The notes below the pieces were generated by a model. It was not told the origin of the DNA. It saw only the letters and a list, made by a program, of their open reading frames with translations, and made no database searches. The position numbers and the translations under genes were made by a program. A stretch of DNA of 64,000 nucleotides from Euwallacea fornicatus (Eukaryota > Arthropoda > Insecta > Coleoptera > Curculionidae). The DNA lies in assembly GCF_040115645.1 (NCBI RefSeq), contig NC_089574.1:2170001-2234000 (forward strand). The letters run 5' to 3'. Below, one piece after another: positions 1-11,870 of this stretch (position 1 is the stretch's first letter; each line of letters starts with the position of its first letter).

Positions 1-1440
1 CAACTTTTCCATTACCATTGAATAAATGAAGTAAATAAACATATAGGGATGTTTGTCTATTCACGTTTATTTAACAAATGTTAATTTTAACGCCCATTTC
101 TGACCGATCTTTAAATTTGAACGGAAGCAAAAACCGCATCGTACCAATTTATGGAACGTTAAAAATGTACGTTTAGAATTGAATCTCAAGCCTATTGCAT
201 TATTTAGATGCGACCTTTCCGGCTTTAATCTTTAATCTTTTATCTCCGGTGCATAAGGGAAATTATCGAATAATGAAACAAATGACAGTTGCCACTACCA
301 TGTACTTTTAAGAGGAGTATGGTGTAAAAACCCAGGATGCTGTAAAATTAACTTTGCTATTTTCAACCAGCTGCGCTTTTAGATTCGATTTCCCAGAGGT
401 GTAATTGTAAATATGAGGGGTAGCATTTCGGACCAACGTTATTTTTTGCTCTTACACACCATACGCTGAAGCGAACGAGAGACACTGGTAGTACTTTTGT
501 AATGAAATTTAGATGTACCACTGTCCTGAAATAATTGTGCGAGTCGCTCGACATTCAGGTCCAGAATCAATTCCGAAAGCGAAGAAAAATACGATAATGA
601 GTAATAAATAATAAAATACAGCTACACCCCTGACCGAGCAACACGTCACTCATGACTACCTCCCAAATAAAACGTGATGTTATGCATAACGATTACCTCC
701 TATAATAAAATAATGGCTTGAGTCAGGAAACTACTCCCATATACTCTTTACAGGACAAGTTCGGTGCTTTTGTGTTAAAATTACTACATCATTAATATAA
801 ATCGAGAACGTCATGACAAAATGTTGGTTGTTATTTCACTCTATTGTTAGAGAAACATCCTCTGCCACAAAAACTTGTTACATTAACGATCAAACGTCGA
901 ACATTTTTTATTAGAGACTCAATATTGGACCCTCAGCGATTAATTAAAATGACACCGTTGAAATGGGGCCCCATTGATAGCGGGGTGCTCTGACGTGTCA
1001 TTGGAGGGAAATATTAAGGATTGTAGTTCCCCAAGCGCCAATTTATCATGCTCTAAGGCCTGGGGGTTTTGTAGTCGGAATATTGCTGTATGAGTTATGT
1101 GTAAAGAATATCATTAATAATCCGAATAATTCTCTTTGTTAAAACTTCTAATAGTGGCGGTATTTTATCCAAATTCCCATTTGGTAAAAATAATTAATAA
1201 TTAATCAGTAGGCACATCAACCACTTATAAAATTTCGTCTAAACTCACGTTGCAGCTGCACTTAGCTTCCCGAAGGGGACCCCAATCCCTGAGAAACCTA
1301 TCTCGAATTCACCCAAGGGACCCGCAGGGAATGGACAAGACTTCTTATAGAGTTATATTGACATGTCGGAAAGCCCTTACTTCCTGCTAAAAGGTGCAAT
1401 ATAAATATTTAGGAAAAATATCCAAATCGACCAAATTTAC
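1..1440. other. AT-rich non-coding stretch, no gene seen
   Basis: Open frames here are short (63 codons at most) and match no family I recognise. Stops are dense in all frames. No repeat or transposon end stands out. Confidence 0.5.
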
Positions 1441-1556
1441 GTCCCAAAATTGGACCCGAGGGGCCCTCTTTCGCACCTGGGCGGCCCAAGTTCAGCAACC
1501 GGCCATGGGCTTCCGCGGTATCCCATCCGTATTTTGACTTGGGCGGGCCAACTCAT

Positions 1557-1580
1557 ATTGTTCGTGGCGCCACGAACAAT
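1557..1580. repeat. 24-bp perfect palindrome
   Basis: Twelve bases ending in GTGGC are followed directly by their exact reverse complement beginning GCCAC, with no spacer. It lies at the right edge of a GC-rich patch (about 1441-1560) that has its own weaker inverted repeat: GCCCAAGT near 1483-1491 against ACTTGGGC near 1536-1544. No protein-binding site is recognised. Confidence 0.9.
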
Positions 1581-1618
1581 TTTAGGAATGTGATTTTTGT
1601 ATTTTCGGATTAAAATCA

Positions 1619-1645
1619 GTATCGAAATGAACCTGCTTTCGATAC
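1619..1645. repeat. Hairpin, 9-bp perfect arms
   Basis: GTATCGAAA at 1619-1627 and TTTCGATAC at 1637-1645 are exact reverse complements around a 9-base loop. It is the second of three hairpins within 240 bases. Confidence 0.85.
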
Positions 1646-1753
1646 GGTTTATTACAGTTTGCTCGTTGCTGTTTGATAGTGGCAGGTCATACCGACAAAT
1701 AAAATATCATAAATCTTTTCCCTAAAGGTCGAAGAAACTGACAGCGTCGGTGT

Positions 1754-1796
1754 GATTGAACTGTGAAAAGGTGCACGACCCTTTCATAGTTCAATC
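1754..1796. repeat. Hairpin, 19-bp arms with 5-base loop
   Basis: Arms 1754-1772 and 1778-1796 are reverse complements at 17 of 19 positions. On the plus strand the two differences become A-C mismatch or G-U type pairs. The loop is GCACG. The stem is too short and the loop too small for a typical microRNA precursor, so no RNA gene is claimed. Confidence 0.85.
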
Positions 1797-3685
1797 AAGA
1801 TGTGAGGTGTTTGTGCGGATGATTGGACATGTCTGGCAGGAAAGTGTTGATGGCATTTATGCAAGATCTCATAAGTGTTCGAATGCAAAGCAAAGACGAT
1901 GTTGAGAAAACTGACGACAGCTGTTTCTGCTTAGTGGTTTAATTAAGCACGTACGCACACACGCGGTGGAATATATCTACATCCCAATGCGTGCGCAAAA
2001 CTTTTACAGCTCAAGTACGAATATCCTGCACAAGAAAAAACAATTGCACAAGATTCATATCGCTCATTATCGCGCGAGCTCATTACAAGCTGCTTTATGG
2101 AACTCGCACCTTAATGTGCTGTTATGGAATATCCTGTGATCTGTTTCCGGGATTACGGATTTTAGTTCGCTCCAACAGCAAACCTGAATCAGTAATAACT
2201 CATAAGTTTTGCTGGCTTTTCCGAAAGCCAAACGGCAGTTGCCCGTATTCCAGAAATATAAATGATGGCTAATTTCACAGAGTAATACGAATACGACAAA
2301 TAGTAACAAAAAATGAAGGATGATTTACCGTTCGATTAAATGGTCATTAATCAGCGCGTCCAAATTTCGTACCCGAAAGGTAGAACAAATTAGAAAATGA
2401 CAGTAAATGTTGCTATGGTGAATTGATTGCCTATCTGATATCACTAAGGTAATTAATTTCACAATGATAATTTAAAATGTGGTGCAAAATTGAAAAGCCA
2501 TACGTTACGTCATGATTGGAGTCATGGTTATCTGCAATAATTACTATACGACCAAATGTTTTATCGGATAATTTATAGTGCAACTGAACAATTTAACACC
2601 AATGCACTGTTTATTTTCGTTAAGTGTTTCTAAATGCGATTGGGCTATAGATACCGAAGTCAATTTTAGCGTAAATCAGTTTAATTTTGACAACAAAATT
2701 CCTCATCAAGCGAATGTTCCTAAATTATGTGGTCTGTAATTGTTACATACCAACACAGGACAGATTCAAATATTCGACTGCGAACATTATTTCATGTTAA
2801 AATTATATAATTATACACTTGCGGATGTTCAAATGAAAGCCGACTAAGTGAACGCAAGTGGGGGAAGAACATTTGCCACTGATTTAGAGATTTCTCTACC
2901 AATCGTTAAATAGGACATGTACCGGGAATGAGTGCTGGAAATGCAGGGGCGGAGCAGAAAAAATTTTAATCGTTGATACGAGCTTCTTTGCTGGGACAAC
3001 TAGTAACATCGTTAATCGCAGGGTGACACAAAAGATCCCGCACTTTTTAATAAATATTTCGACAATGCCAAAATGCTGCGCAAACTAATACATTCACATA
3101 ATCTATGAACAATATTAAATCGGTACGAATAATATTGAACACTAAAAGGTGTTGCGCGTGGCGACCCCAAGTCCAAAACGGCAATTAACTGCTCATCAAC
3201 ATTTCCCATTTCTTAATTCTTATAACCAGTCAATATTTCAAAATTTTTTTCATATTCCTGAGCAAGCAAGGATGCAGGATCTTTTATATTAGTTTAGGGC
3301 CAATCTGCCTGACCCAATTAGTTGCTGTTAATAAATAACGTAGGCGTGAATTTTAATTGCATGGCTTTCAATATTAAAACTGAAGGGAAATTTGTTTTAA
3401 AGGGCTTGCATGTTTCATACAGTTTACTACCTCCAATTTTCCGTTTACAATGAAAATTCAAATTTTAATGATGTGCAGTAGCATTTCATCCCATTTCGTT
3501 TTGTATTGTCCATTTATAAATTATTCAAATAAAATTATGTCGATCAGATACGGATCATTGTAATTCAATAAGAATATGTTTATTTTCAATTGCATTTATA
3601 TGAAACGGCCACCTTGTCGAGAGCCAAATGGAGTTCATTTCACGTTTTAACACATTCGAATTCTGTACCATCTATATACCATATA
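1797..3685. other. Non-coding stretch, no gene seen
   Basis: Only short chance frames are present (the longest, 93 codons near 1991-2272, has no recognisable domain). No transposon ends are seen until the element starting at 3688. Confidence 0.5.
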
Positions 3686-3687
3686 TA

Positions 3688-3807
3688 CAGGGTGTTTCCT
3701 AACTGCGTGTAAAAAATTTAAAGGCGTAATCCTCGACTGATTTTGAGTCAAAAATGTCTAATAAACATATGTCCGCAAATGCCTTGTTTGCAAGATACAG
3801 GGTGTTG
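3688..3807 (+). repeat. Left terminal inverted repeat
   Basis: It pairs with 4332-4451. It begins CAGGGTGTTTCC and ends with a nested copy of the same start motif (TACAGGGTGTTG). Confidence 0.92.
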
Positions 3808-4003
3808 CCTCAAAGACTATGAAAAAGGTTTTAAAGGTTTCTAAAGGTTTGGTGGTATTTACTAAATTGTTTATTGTTAGTTTTTTTGCTACTTCCACTA
3901 CTATAAACAACATAGTCAGTGTTATTTTGGTGTTTTACTCTCTAAAGTGAAAGAATTTAGTTCTGTGTCCCAAAAATCAGATTATACCTCAGTTTTGAAA
4001 ATT

Positions 4004-4292
4004 TTTCAAACGCCTAATTACACTAATCAAGAAATGGCCAATATGGTTTTTGAGTGAGTGTTTGGCAGCGAGGCGCATTTACACGGAAAGGTTTCCAAAC
4101 CACCAAGCTCCCAACCACCAAACCTTTAAAAACCTCTTTCAACGTCTTTGTGATACGGTATCTCTTATGAAAACTCCAGGAGGAGGAAAGCCTATAACAC
4201 GTCGAACGCCAGAAGTGGAGGAAGAAATCTTATTGAAGAAAACCCCGGAACCCCCGGAATTGACTTTTCTAAAATTCAGACACCCAAATTGA
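4004..4292 (+). pseudogene. Transposase N-terminal (DUF4817-like) fragment, frameshifted
   Basis: One frame reads NYTNQEMANMVFE and then hits a stop at about 4052. The next frame continues in register as ECLAARRIYTERFPN, followed by HQTFKNLFQRL and RTPEVEEEI. This is the helix-turn-helix pattern of the DUF4817 domain that begins many insect Tc1/mariner-like transposases (E-x-A-x-M-V ... ARR-Y-x-ERFPN ... RTPE). A one-base frameshift splits it near 4050. After residue TPEPPE the frame runs into the right inverted repeat and stops, so no DDE catalytic domain is present. Fragment identity is good; function is lost. Confidence 0.8.
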
Positions 4293-4331
4293 GTCATTCT
4301 GGACATAAAATCTCTTTTTCTTGTCACATTT

Positions 4332-4451
4332 CAACACCCTGTATCTTGGAAACATGGCATTTGCAGACACATATTTATTAGACATTTTTGACTCAAAATC
4401 AGTCGAGGATTACGCCTTTAAGTTTTTTACACGTAGTTAGGAAACACCCTG
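4332..4451 (-). repeat. Right terminal inverted repeat
   Basis: Inverted copy of 3688-3807, ending AACACCCTG before TA at 4452-4453. It has the same nested inner motif (CAACACCCTGTAT at its left edge). Confidence 0.92.
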
Positions 4452-4453
4452 TA

Positions 4454-7385
4454 TAAATACATATACCATATACATGTGGTATATATATTTAAGCATAGTT
4501 AACTCCGGCAGCTTTTTGCAGGCCTCGATGAAATCTCCATTATTTTAGATTTTGGAACGTTCTCAAGTCCACAATCCCAGTGCTCGTAAATGTTTTCCAG
4601 TCGTGCCGTAATAAAGCGTCGCGTGTGAAAAAATGGTTTTAACTACTTACCGATCACTAGTTAAAATTGCTCAGGTGCACATGGGCACGCTCCTCGGTAC
4701 TGCCGGACGCATACCTGCTTAATACGTGAGTACTCGAAAGCGTACGTTATTAAAATGAAAAGACAATTATTCAAATTTGATCGGAAAAGAATAAGTGATT
4801 TCCCAGAAAAGACGATTTTTAAATTTATACACAGCGAACTTACTCTGTTTTATAGAACAGTAATTTATAACTGTAACTTCATATTAAATTGCCACCACCG
4901 TATATTAAATCATGACTTGTACCATCCTTAGAGAGAAATCCGGCTGAAGTTGGCTTGAACTGGCTTAATGCCAAATTTGCCTTGAAATGCAGAGCCTGCG
5001 GAACAAAGTAACACTGCAGTGATTTTTACATTTAAGCAAACCAAATTGGTATGATTTTAATTGTAACCCACCGAGGGGGGCGACTTGGGCAGACCCTAAA
5101 TCCGAAAGTACACTCGGGGTTACCTAACAAACCGATCCCTAAGCCTAACAAACTGATCCGTAAATTGATCAGAAAGCTTACATATTTGGTCTGCAGCTAA
5201 TGTTCGTAGGTGGCGAATATTCGGTTATAAAATTTCACATTTGGAACGTCTAAACGTAAAATCTATAACGTGTTATACCGGAAAACACTCCGTCAATATA
5301 GAACCAAAACGAGCATCCGATTTCCCAGCGACACAGTACGATTTCGCAGTTGAGCACCATTCCAAAAGCTTTTAACCCATGTCCGCAATAATACGGTCCG
5401 ATTATATCAGGAATTTAATGTGTGTCATTGTGAAAATTTGAAAGCGAACACCCATCGAATCAAATGTTTTAGCGGGCAATTTCTAGTATAATGTTACCCG
5501 TCATTTGAACTCCCAAAAGGGAGTTTGTAACAGCTAAACGGAGCGAGTTTAATGGAGTTCTTTGTTTATGCAGTGTGCAGTCGTTACGTGGACGACATAA
5601 CTTTGTTACGACCACAATGCGTTTTAATTAGATTATTCCTCGGCCATTCTTCGATTTATTGGAAAATGCAGCCAACTAAATGGATATCTGACATAAATGT
5701 CCCTCTCGCACACCCTGAGCGGCAGATTGATTCATTCAGACAAAAATGAATTTTCACCGAAACATTCTACGTTTCCTCCGTGGGGTTTCGACACACCTCC
5801 GAAAATCATATGATTTTGAAACGGCACATTCTTGAACTCCAAATCGCCCCCGTACTCGACCGACCTCGTATTTTTTATGTTCATCGAAAAAACTGCTGTG
5901 TCAACTGTCCAGCATGAAGTCCGGTGACACGTAATTTACAACAACCTAATTCGAGCTGAGATCAACAAAATTTTACATAAAATATGCAATAACAAAATTC
6001 TGCGAGGCGATAAACTTCCAGTATGACTTTAGGCCAAGCTAATAAATCGCTGCTTTAACACTTAGTAATATGAATCATGATCTGAATTGCAAATACCGAG
6101 TAACAGAGTTTTCTATCCCTAGTAAATTGGAGGAATCTGCATATTTTAATAAATAACCACTTGAATATGCGACACTCTGGCTTTGACAGATTAAAGAATG
6201 ATATAATCGCATTACATTCACTCGGTGCTTCCAGCTAAGTAACGGGAAGAAGAGACGAATTGGGCATATACCGAGAGCTGCATGAAAAACAGTCAAAGTG
6301 GTGGAAATGCAATTTGTCACTCTAATTCAAAATTCACCAACAAAACGAAAGTGATTTGATACGCCCTGAGGTTTCGAAGTAAACCGTAGTGTATGGATCA
6401 ATTTAATAAGTGCCATTGTAATGGATCTTGGAAGAACAAGTTCAGGAACAACTTACAAATGCGTCGTTAAATACTGCAACTCATTCAAGTTTACAAAAGT
6501 GAAGAATTCAGTTAACGGAGTACACCCCAACGCGAGTGTACGATCGAGAAAGAGTTTTACAACTTCTGCAAGGTTCTTAACTACTAAAACTGAGGAATAA
6601 CACACGTAAGCCTAGTACGGTTAACAGGCAGTTATCGACTAGTTTATTATATATATCCTTAAAGCGCGCCACTTAGCTGAATAGCAAGATTGATCTTGTA
6701 TTGGGGCGTTGCAATTATACGATTTAATAAAACATGGACGTACCAGTTAACATTTATAATTGAACAAGTTACTGCGGGTTTATTGTTGAAACTAAGAAAA
6801 AGTTGTTTATATGAAAGTTATATATGTGAGCATTCTTCGTCCATGTTGAAACAATTAATCAATTATCTGAAAATATCTTGGGGTTCTGGCTCTAAATTCC
6901 TCCCAAGATAAGTGCGAAAAAATGGTAAAAGGGCTGTCATGAATCTCCTCGCATTTCTTGTTTATGTTAGGACCATTAACTGGCACTATCTGAAAGTGGT
7001 ACAGGCTTTTGGTACCAAACTCTTCCCCAGATTAGCGCGGGAAGAGAGGGTTGTTTATAAATCCCTTCGGCGTAGGTGAGAATGACGTTTAGGGGATTGG
7101 TACCCGTGGGGAAAAGGGTGGACAGTCCTTCCATCTTATCGGTTCTCTCACGAAGAGGGGATGTGTTCTGTGTACGGGTACCGGGTTGTATCGGGATTCC
7201 ATTTTTGGTTCACGGAGAATAAAGAAGTGCTCTGAGAATTGTGTTTTTTCTCTCCGCCCTTGAACCGCGAATCTTACACATATACAAATGTATATTTTTA
7301 TGATGTGGCATTAAAAAAGAAACAAACGATCAAAACCTGAAAAAAAGCGGTCAAAGTTAAGGTGTGTTCAATAGGACCCCTTATC
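4454..7385. other. Non-coding stretch, no gene seen
   Basis: No coding region is supported. A 21-bp sequence is tandemly doubled at 5123-5164 (CCTAACAAAC followed by C or T, then GATCC). The 6935-7278 part is richer in GC and ends with AATAAA, a GT-rich stretch and TTACA, which resembles a retrotransposon LTR tail, but no matching target duplication was found. It is treated as a finding only. Confidence 0.4.
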
Positions 7386-7835
7386 CAGAGTGTCCCACTT
7401 AAGGCGAATACAAGCTTATGTATTTTTTCATTTTTAGAGGCAAGAGAATGATTGTTGGTACACTTGTTGAGCTTTAGAAACTGCATATCTTAAGATATTT
7501 AGCAGAAGCAAAATGTCGGGGAGTCCCCTACTGCGATTGATAAGCAAAGCGACTTTTCTAATGTTCACCTTCGCGTTCGAGATACCGGAAAAAAATCCTT
7601 GACATTGAATTGATAGTTTAATAAACAGATTTCCTGTTCGTATCGTTCTCTATTTAGTTCGTGAAATTCCAAATTCCCGTCAATCATCTCATATTTCAAG
7701 AAAACATTTAAAAAATGAACTTATTTGGAGACAACGGACGCGACAGCAGAGAAGTTGTTTCGATTAAAATTATTTCTTTACCTCTGAAAATGGAAAAATA
7801 TGCAAAACTGTGTTCATGTTAAGTGGGACAAACTG
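7386..7835. mobile_element. MITE-like element, about 450 bp, with diverged TIRs
   Basis: The left end CAGAGTGTCCCACTTAA (7386) and the right end, read on the minus strand as CAGTTTGTCCCACTTAA (from 7835), are inverted repeats. Similarity continues inward for 55-78 bp and includes a shared TTTTTTCATTTT-type tract followed by AGAGG, at roughly 70% identity. TA follows the right end (7836-7837). The left flank reads TATC, so the TA duplication is imperfect there. No transposase remains inside. The repeat structure is visible; assignment to Tc1/mariner is an inference from the CAG start and TA. Confidence 0.65.
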
Positions 7836-7952
7836 TATATTAATGCATATTTGGATTCCGCCAATTTGTCGCTTTTTGAAAATATATAAAGTGTCAAGGC
7901 TTGCCTCAATAGGTTTTGATATGCGATTTAAATAAAGCATTACAAAAACTTG

Positions 7953-7986
7953 CGCGGCATGCTTGGCCTAAGCCAAGCATGCCGCG
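7953..7986. repeat. Hairpin, 15-bp perfect GC-rich arms, CTAA loop
   Basis: The arms CGCGGCATGCTTGGC (7953-7967) and GCCAAGCATGCCGCG (7972-7986) are exact reverse complements around CTAA. The GC-rich stem stands out in AT-rich surroundings. It lies 118 bp right of the MITE and 112 bp left of a transposase scrap. Confidence 0.9.
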
Positions 7987-8097
7987 GCAGTCATGTGTGG
8001 CCGGAAGCAAAAAAAGACACGTAATAGGTCAATGAATTATTATTTACTACTTTTCTGCGACATTAAATTATTCAATTTTCAAAAAAAATACAAATCA

Positions 8098-8271
8098 ATG
8101 TTTAATGAGGAAGAAAAGTTCGATGCTGTTCGTTTAGTTTACGAAAATAATAATTTTAAGGGAGCTCTAGTCGAGTATGCTCGTTTAAACCCTGAGCCTC
8201 CTCTCAACAAAGCACCTTCGCACAATATAGCAGAAGTAAGAAATTATTCAAACAATAGGTATGAAGGGTAG
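8098..8271 (+). pseudogene. DUF4817-like transposase N-terminal fragment
   Basis: From the ATG at 8098 the frame reads MFNEEEKFDAVRLVYENNNF and continues GALVEYARLNPEPPLNKAP before a stop at 8269-8271. The pattern of acidic/K-rich start, hydrophobic helix, ENN, then A-x-x-x-YA-x-x-NP-x-P fits the N-terminal helix-turn-helix of insect mariner-like transposases. Only about 57 codons remain and no catalytic motif follows. A chance frame is possible. Confidence 0.4.
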
Positions 8272-11200
8272 ATAGATAAAGCCGGAGCTGCTCTATGACC
8301 TCCAAACAGTCGAGATCTCGCCCCGATGGACAGTTTTTTATGGGGATATTTAATAATTGAAATTTATAACTATACTACTGCGGACTAAAATGAAATTGAA
8401 CAGAGTATACAAAATTGAAATGAAGTAAATTCTGAATTCATCAGAAACACGATTTTTAAACTTAACACGGATTATATGAAGTGTATGGACAATAGCGGTG
8501 GTCGCATTGGACATTTGTGACCATTTTTGTTTATTTTATTTTTTTTGTTACCTTTATTAAATTGAGAAAATATGATTCATCATAGGGCAATGAGGCGTTA
8601 ATGCTGATAAGCTGTTATTCCAGTTTAAGGATTTAACGCATTTTAATCCATGGTTGGTCGCTGCCGCGGGTTGGTCTCTTGTTGGGCGCACCCCGTTTTC
8701 TCAGTTGATATATATATCGAAAGCCACTGAAGCAAACCTTGACATATTGCACATTTATAAAAAGGAAAAAATTGACGGAACCTAAACAAATGTTAATATT
8801 TAAGGGTTCAATTCGAAAAAACTGAACTTTGATTTTTTGGAATTCTGACGTGAATTTGTTTCTTCTAATATCATATCTTAAAATTATTCATTGATATATA
8901 AAAATTTTAATATAAACACCTTTTGTCTAACTTTGATAATAAACTTACAGTACCTTGTCAAATTATAAAAATTTATCCTGCACTTAAACTCCCGTTGTTA
9001 CAAGGAAAACGAGTCAGAGCTTTAATACACAGAGCAACCCTTTTTTAAGGATAATTGGTGCTAAAATCCAGGCAGGTGTATTACCCAAAAATGATGATGC
9101 CCATAGGCGTAACACAAGGGTGCATTATACTATATCTATGATGTCGAAAAAAAATGTTAAAAATGGAACCATTTTTAGACGAACCTGATTAAATCTCCTT
9201 TTGTACTTCACTAACTTAAAGCCATGAGCTTCGTTGGACGACTTTAAATTTTCGCTTCAAGTCTTACCATTATTGGTAAAACAATCAAGGTTTTCAATTG
9301 ATTGTATTCCCTACCTTCTGATCTCACTAATAACATCGTGAATAAATAAAATCGTTTCGAATCATCCAGCTCTCGACAGACGTGCCACTTCTGATGTTGT
9401 AAAATCAGCAGGATTTCTCGAAACTCTCTAGAGATGGGCTTTAAATTACAAGGGTTAAGAGCTCTATGTTCTATATTTAAATAGAAGTAACGACATCGTT
9501 CTGAAAAATCTATTAAAGTGTCCTTAAAACGGCGTCCAGTTTAGAATCGTTTTTGACGTTTTTCCTCTTTGTACGTTGAAAAATGTTCCTAGGAAAATAC
9601 CTCTTTTGTGAATACTTGATTTTAACTAAAAGGATCTTACATAAAATGCTTTTCTACCTTTTCACATTTGTATGTATGTTCTCTCAAAGGACGAAATGTT
9701 TAAAAATTAACTGCCGTGTACAAAAGCAACAAACAAATCTCTAATGCATGCTGGCCACGTGACCCTGCAGATCGCCTCCATCGGTTTGTGGGTTGACCAA
9801 GACAAAAATATGTTTGACATTCTGCGATGCTCAGAGGAGACTATGTGCTAAAATATAAGTGAGGGATGTCTCAGAATAACACGGACCAAAGGATGACACT
9901 AATTTCGAAGGCGAGAGCGCCCTGCGTAAAAAAGTGCATTGGCATGACTGGCCAAAACTGCATTCGAGGGAAAAACAGCTGGAATCTGCATTTCGCAGTT
10001 AACCTAGAGGGTGCTAGATTAAAAATTGTTGTTTACTCTGTTTACCAAAAGTTAAAACACATATGCGAACGTAAGCCGAATATCACTTTGCACCCTCGCC
10101 GTAACAGAAACTCAGCTATAACAAAAAGCTGAGCAACAGGCGCTATGATTTTGGGAGCTGTTGTCAGGTAGCTTCGCCTGATTCGCGGATTATATTTTAT
10201 GCTTTCCGGCTTAAATACTCCGGCTTTGTCAGAAGCGCCAACACAAAAGGTTATCCTGATCAGTATATTGCTTCCAGTTGAGAAGATGAATGGCCTATTT
10301 AATCTATTTATGTCGTTAAAATTATTTACCACAAGGTGCTGTTCATGGCGATAGCAAGTTTCGCATGCATCAAAGCTTGATTAGCATTGGTAGGCGTGGG
10401 GAAAAACTGGAGGAAAATATGTGTTTTTTTCCACATTTGCTTCTCATTACGACGATTTTCATATGGAAGAGAGGGAGGGGCGGGGGTATAAATAGCAAGG
10501 AAAGTGCTTCATTAAGGGTCGATATGATTTTTAATAAGAAAAACACCAAATAATGAGAATAAATTGAGGCGCTTAGTATCCTTGGCTATTGCGCGGAACG
10601 AAGTTAAATTATAAATAAAAAGCAAAAAACGAGGCAAAAGGCCTACTACCGCCCTCGGATGCATATTCATTTTTGAAGTCCGATCAGCGAGTCCTGGAAG
10701 AAATGACCTCAAATGTTGGGCAACTCTCACAAAGCTCAAGCAACAACGGTCTCGGGCGGTGTATGGCGAGTTGCGGTGAAATCGCGCCCCCATGAACAGC
10801 GGGTCGAGCGTTATTGACGGACGAATCGACCATTGATCGAAAAACTGTAAAAACGTTTGCCCCATGTGTTCAAATTTCATGGGCGAATTTTACAGGAACC
10901 TTGACGGCCACGAAGCAGACTTCCCTCGAATCGGGCCGATACGACCTCCATTGAAGACGCTTCAATATTCTCGATAAAAAAAAATATAATAAAAAACGAA
11001 GCAGATTATCATTTGGATATGAAAAAAAGTTCACCCGTTAACCACTTTATTCTAACTTTCTCATCTCCAAGTTTATTGCCAATCTAGCTTAAAAACTGTC
11101 TGGAGAAGACTTCGTAATGCGAACTTGTTTGAGGGAAAATTAAAAAAGTTTCTGGCGTGCTGCTAGGTCATAGGTGGTTCAGCTTTAAATACTGCAGTTG

Positions 11201-11714
11201 AATTTTCAGCAGCGAGACGAATACAAATTGCAACAATAGAATGGCTTACAAAAGTGTGAACTTTTTAATTAAAACTGTTGAAATAATTAAGCGACCAAGT
11301 ATTCTGAAATAAAAATGAACTCTTCAGATAACAAAACTCTCGATTCGCGAGCTGTAAAATTCACATATTTCCCGGCTCCTGTACTGCTTTCAAATGTTAA
11401 CTTTCTCTATTCGTAAATAACAACCATCATGTTTTGTTTGAATATGTGATAGCTTTTGCGTTATATTCAAACAGGCTGCAGCGCAGGTATAAAATCAACT
11501 TCAGGGTACTCGATTCGAATGGAGCACCAAAATTATGAACGTGCAATGCCAAATAAATTATTGCTTTAATTATTTCGAATATTGGAATTTTCTGGATTTC
11601 AACACTACTCATGTCCAGGATTCGTTTCAGGCATGCAATTGACGTGTTGTTTCGAGTATTGTTAAACTACGGTTGTTAATAAGGCATTTAATAAATCACA
11701 TGGCAAGGTGGTTT
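8272..11714. other. Non-coding stretch with a CpG-richer patch at 10640-10970
   Basis: No gene is supported. The patch at 10640-10970 is visibly richer in GC and CpG than its flanks. It leaves a 122-codon chance frame open on the minus strand (10512-10880) with no recognisable domain, no signal peptide and no splice-site support. Such a patch could be a promoter or an old insertion. Confidence 0.4.
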
Positions 11715-11870
11715 CCGGTTCGTTCGGTTTCCGAGGACGGACGTAAGCACTTTCCTCCTCCACGCGCAGATCCGAGTACGTGTGATTTCAATTTACGGGG
11801 ATACTTGAAGGAAAAACTTCTAGGACTAAATGAGTTAACGATTCTTAGAGAGGTCTTGAACAAAAATTAG
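11715..11870 (+). pseudogene. Mariner-like transposase C-terminal fragment
   Basis: The frame ending at the stop at 11868-11870 contains PPPRADPSTCDFNLRGYLKE and then LNELTILREVLNKN. This aligns by eye with the end of the mariner/Tc1 catalytic domain, WPPRSPDLTPCDFFLWGYLK followed by a helix in which L-x-x-L-x-x-x-I recurs. The last catalytic acidic residue position is kept (TCDF), but RSPDLTP has become RADPST and W is replaced by R. Nothing upstream of about 11715 is recognisable, so only the C-terminal part survives. Confidence 0.55.

Larger units (their letters stand above)
3688..4451 (+). mobile_element. 764-bp TIR DNA transposon (Tc1/mariner-like), non-autonomous
   Basis: The outer ends are inverted copies of CAGGGTGTTTCCTAAC. 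Each is flanked by TA (3686-3687 and 4452-4453), the target duplication of the Tc1/mariner superfamily. The inverted repeats run about 120 bp (3688-3807 and 4332-4451) with only a handful of mismatches, so the insertion is fairly young. The inner end of each repeat carries a second copy of the terminus (ATACAGGGTGTTG), which makes the repeats bipartite. Inside is the broken N-terminal part of a transposase. The catalytic half is missing, so the copy cannot move itself. Transposon identity is directly visible; the exact family is inferred from TA duplication, terminus and transposase type. Confidence 0.93.

Noticed and set aside
1754..1796. microRNA precursor
   Set aside because: The 19-bp stem with a 5-base loop is shorter than a Drosha/Dicer substrate, and the sequence does not match a microRNA I recognise.
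5552..5749. Frame containing RYVDDITLL, like the reverse-transcriptase Y-x-DD box
   Set aside because: No other reverse-transcriptase motif lies up- or downstream in any frame within several hundred bases. A four-residue match is expected by chance.
10512..10880. 122-codon minus-strand frame as a gene
   Set aside because: No family match, and it overlaps a CpG-richer patch where stop codons are rarer on composition alone.
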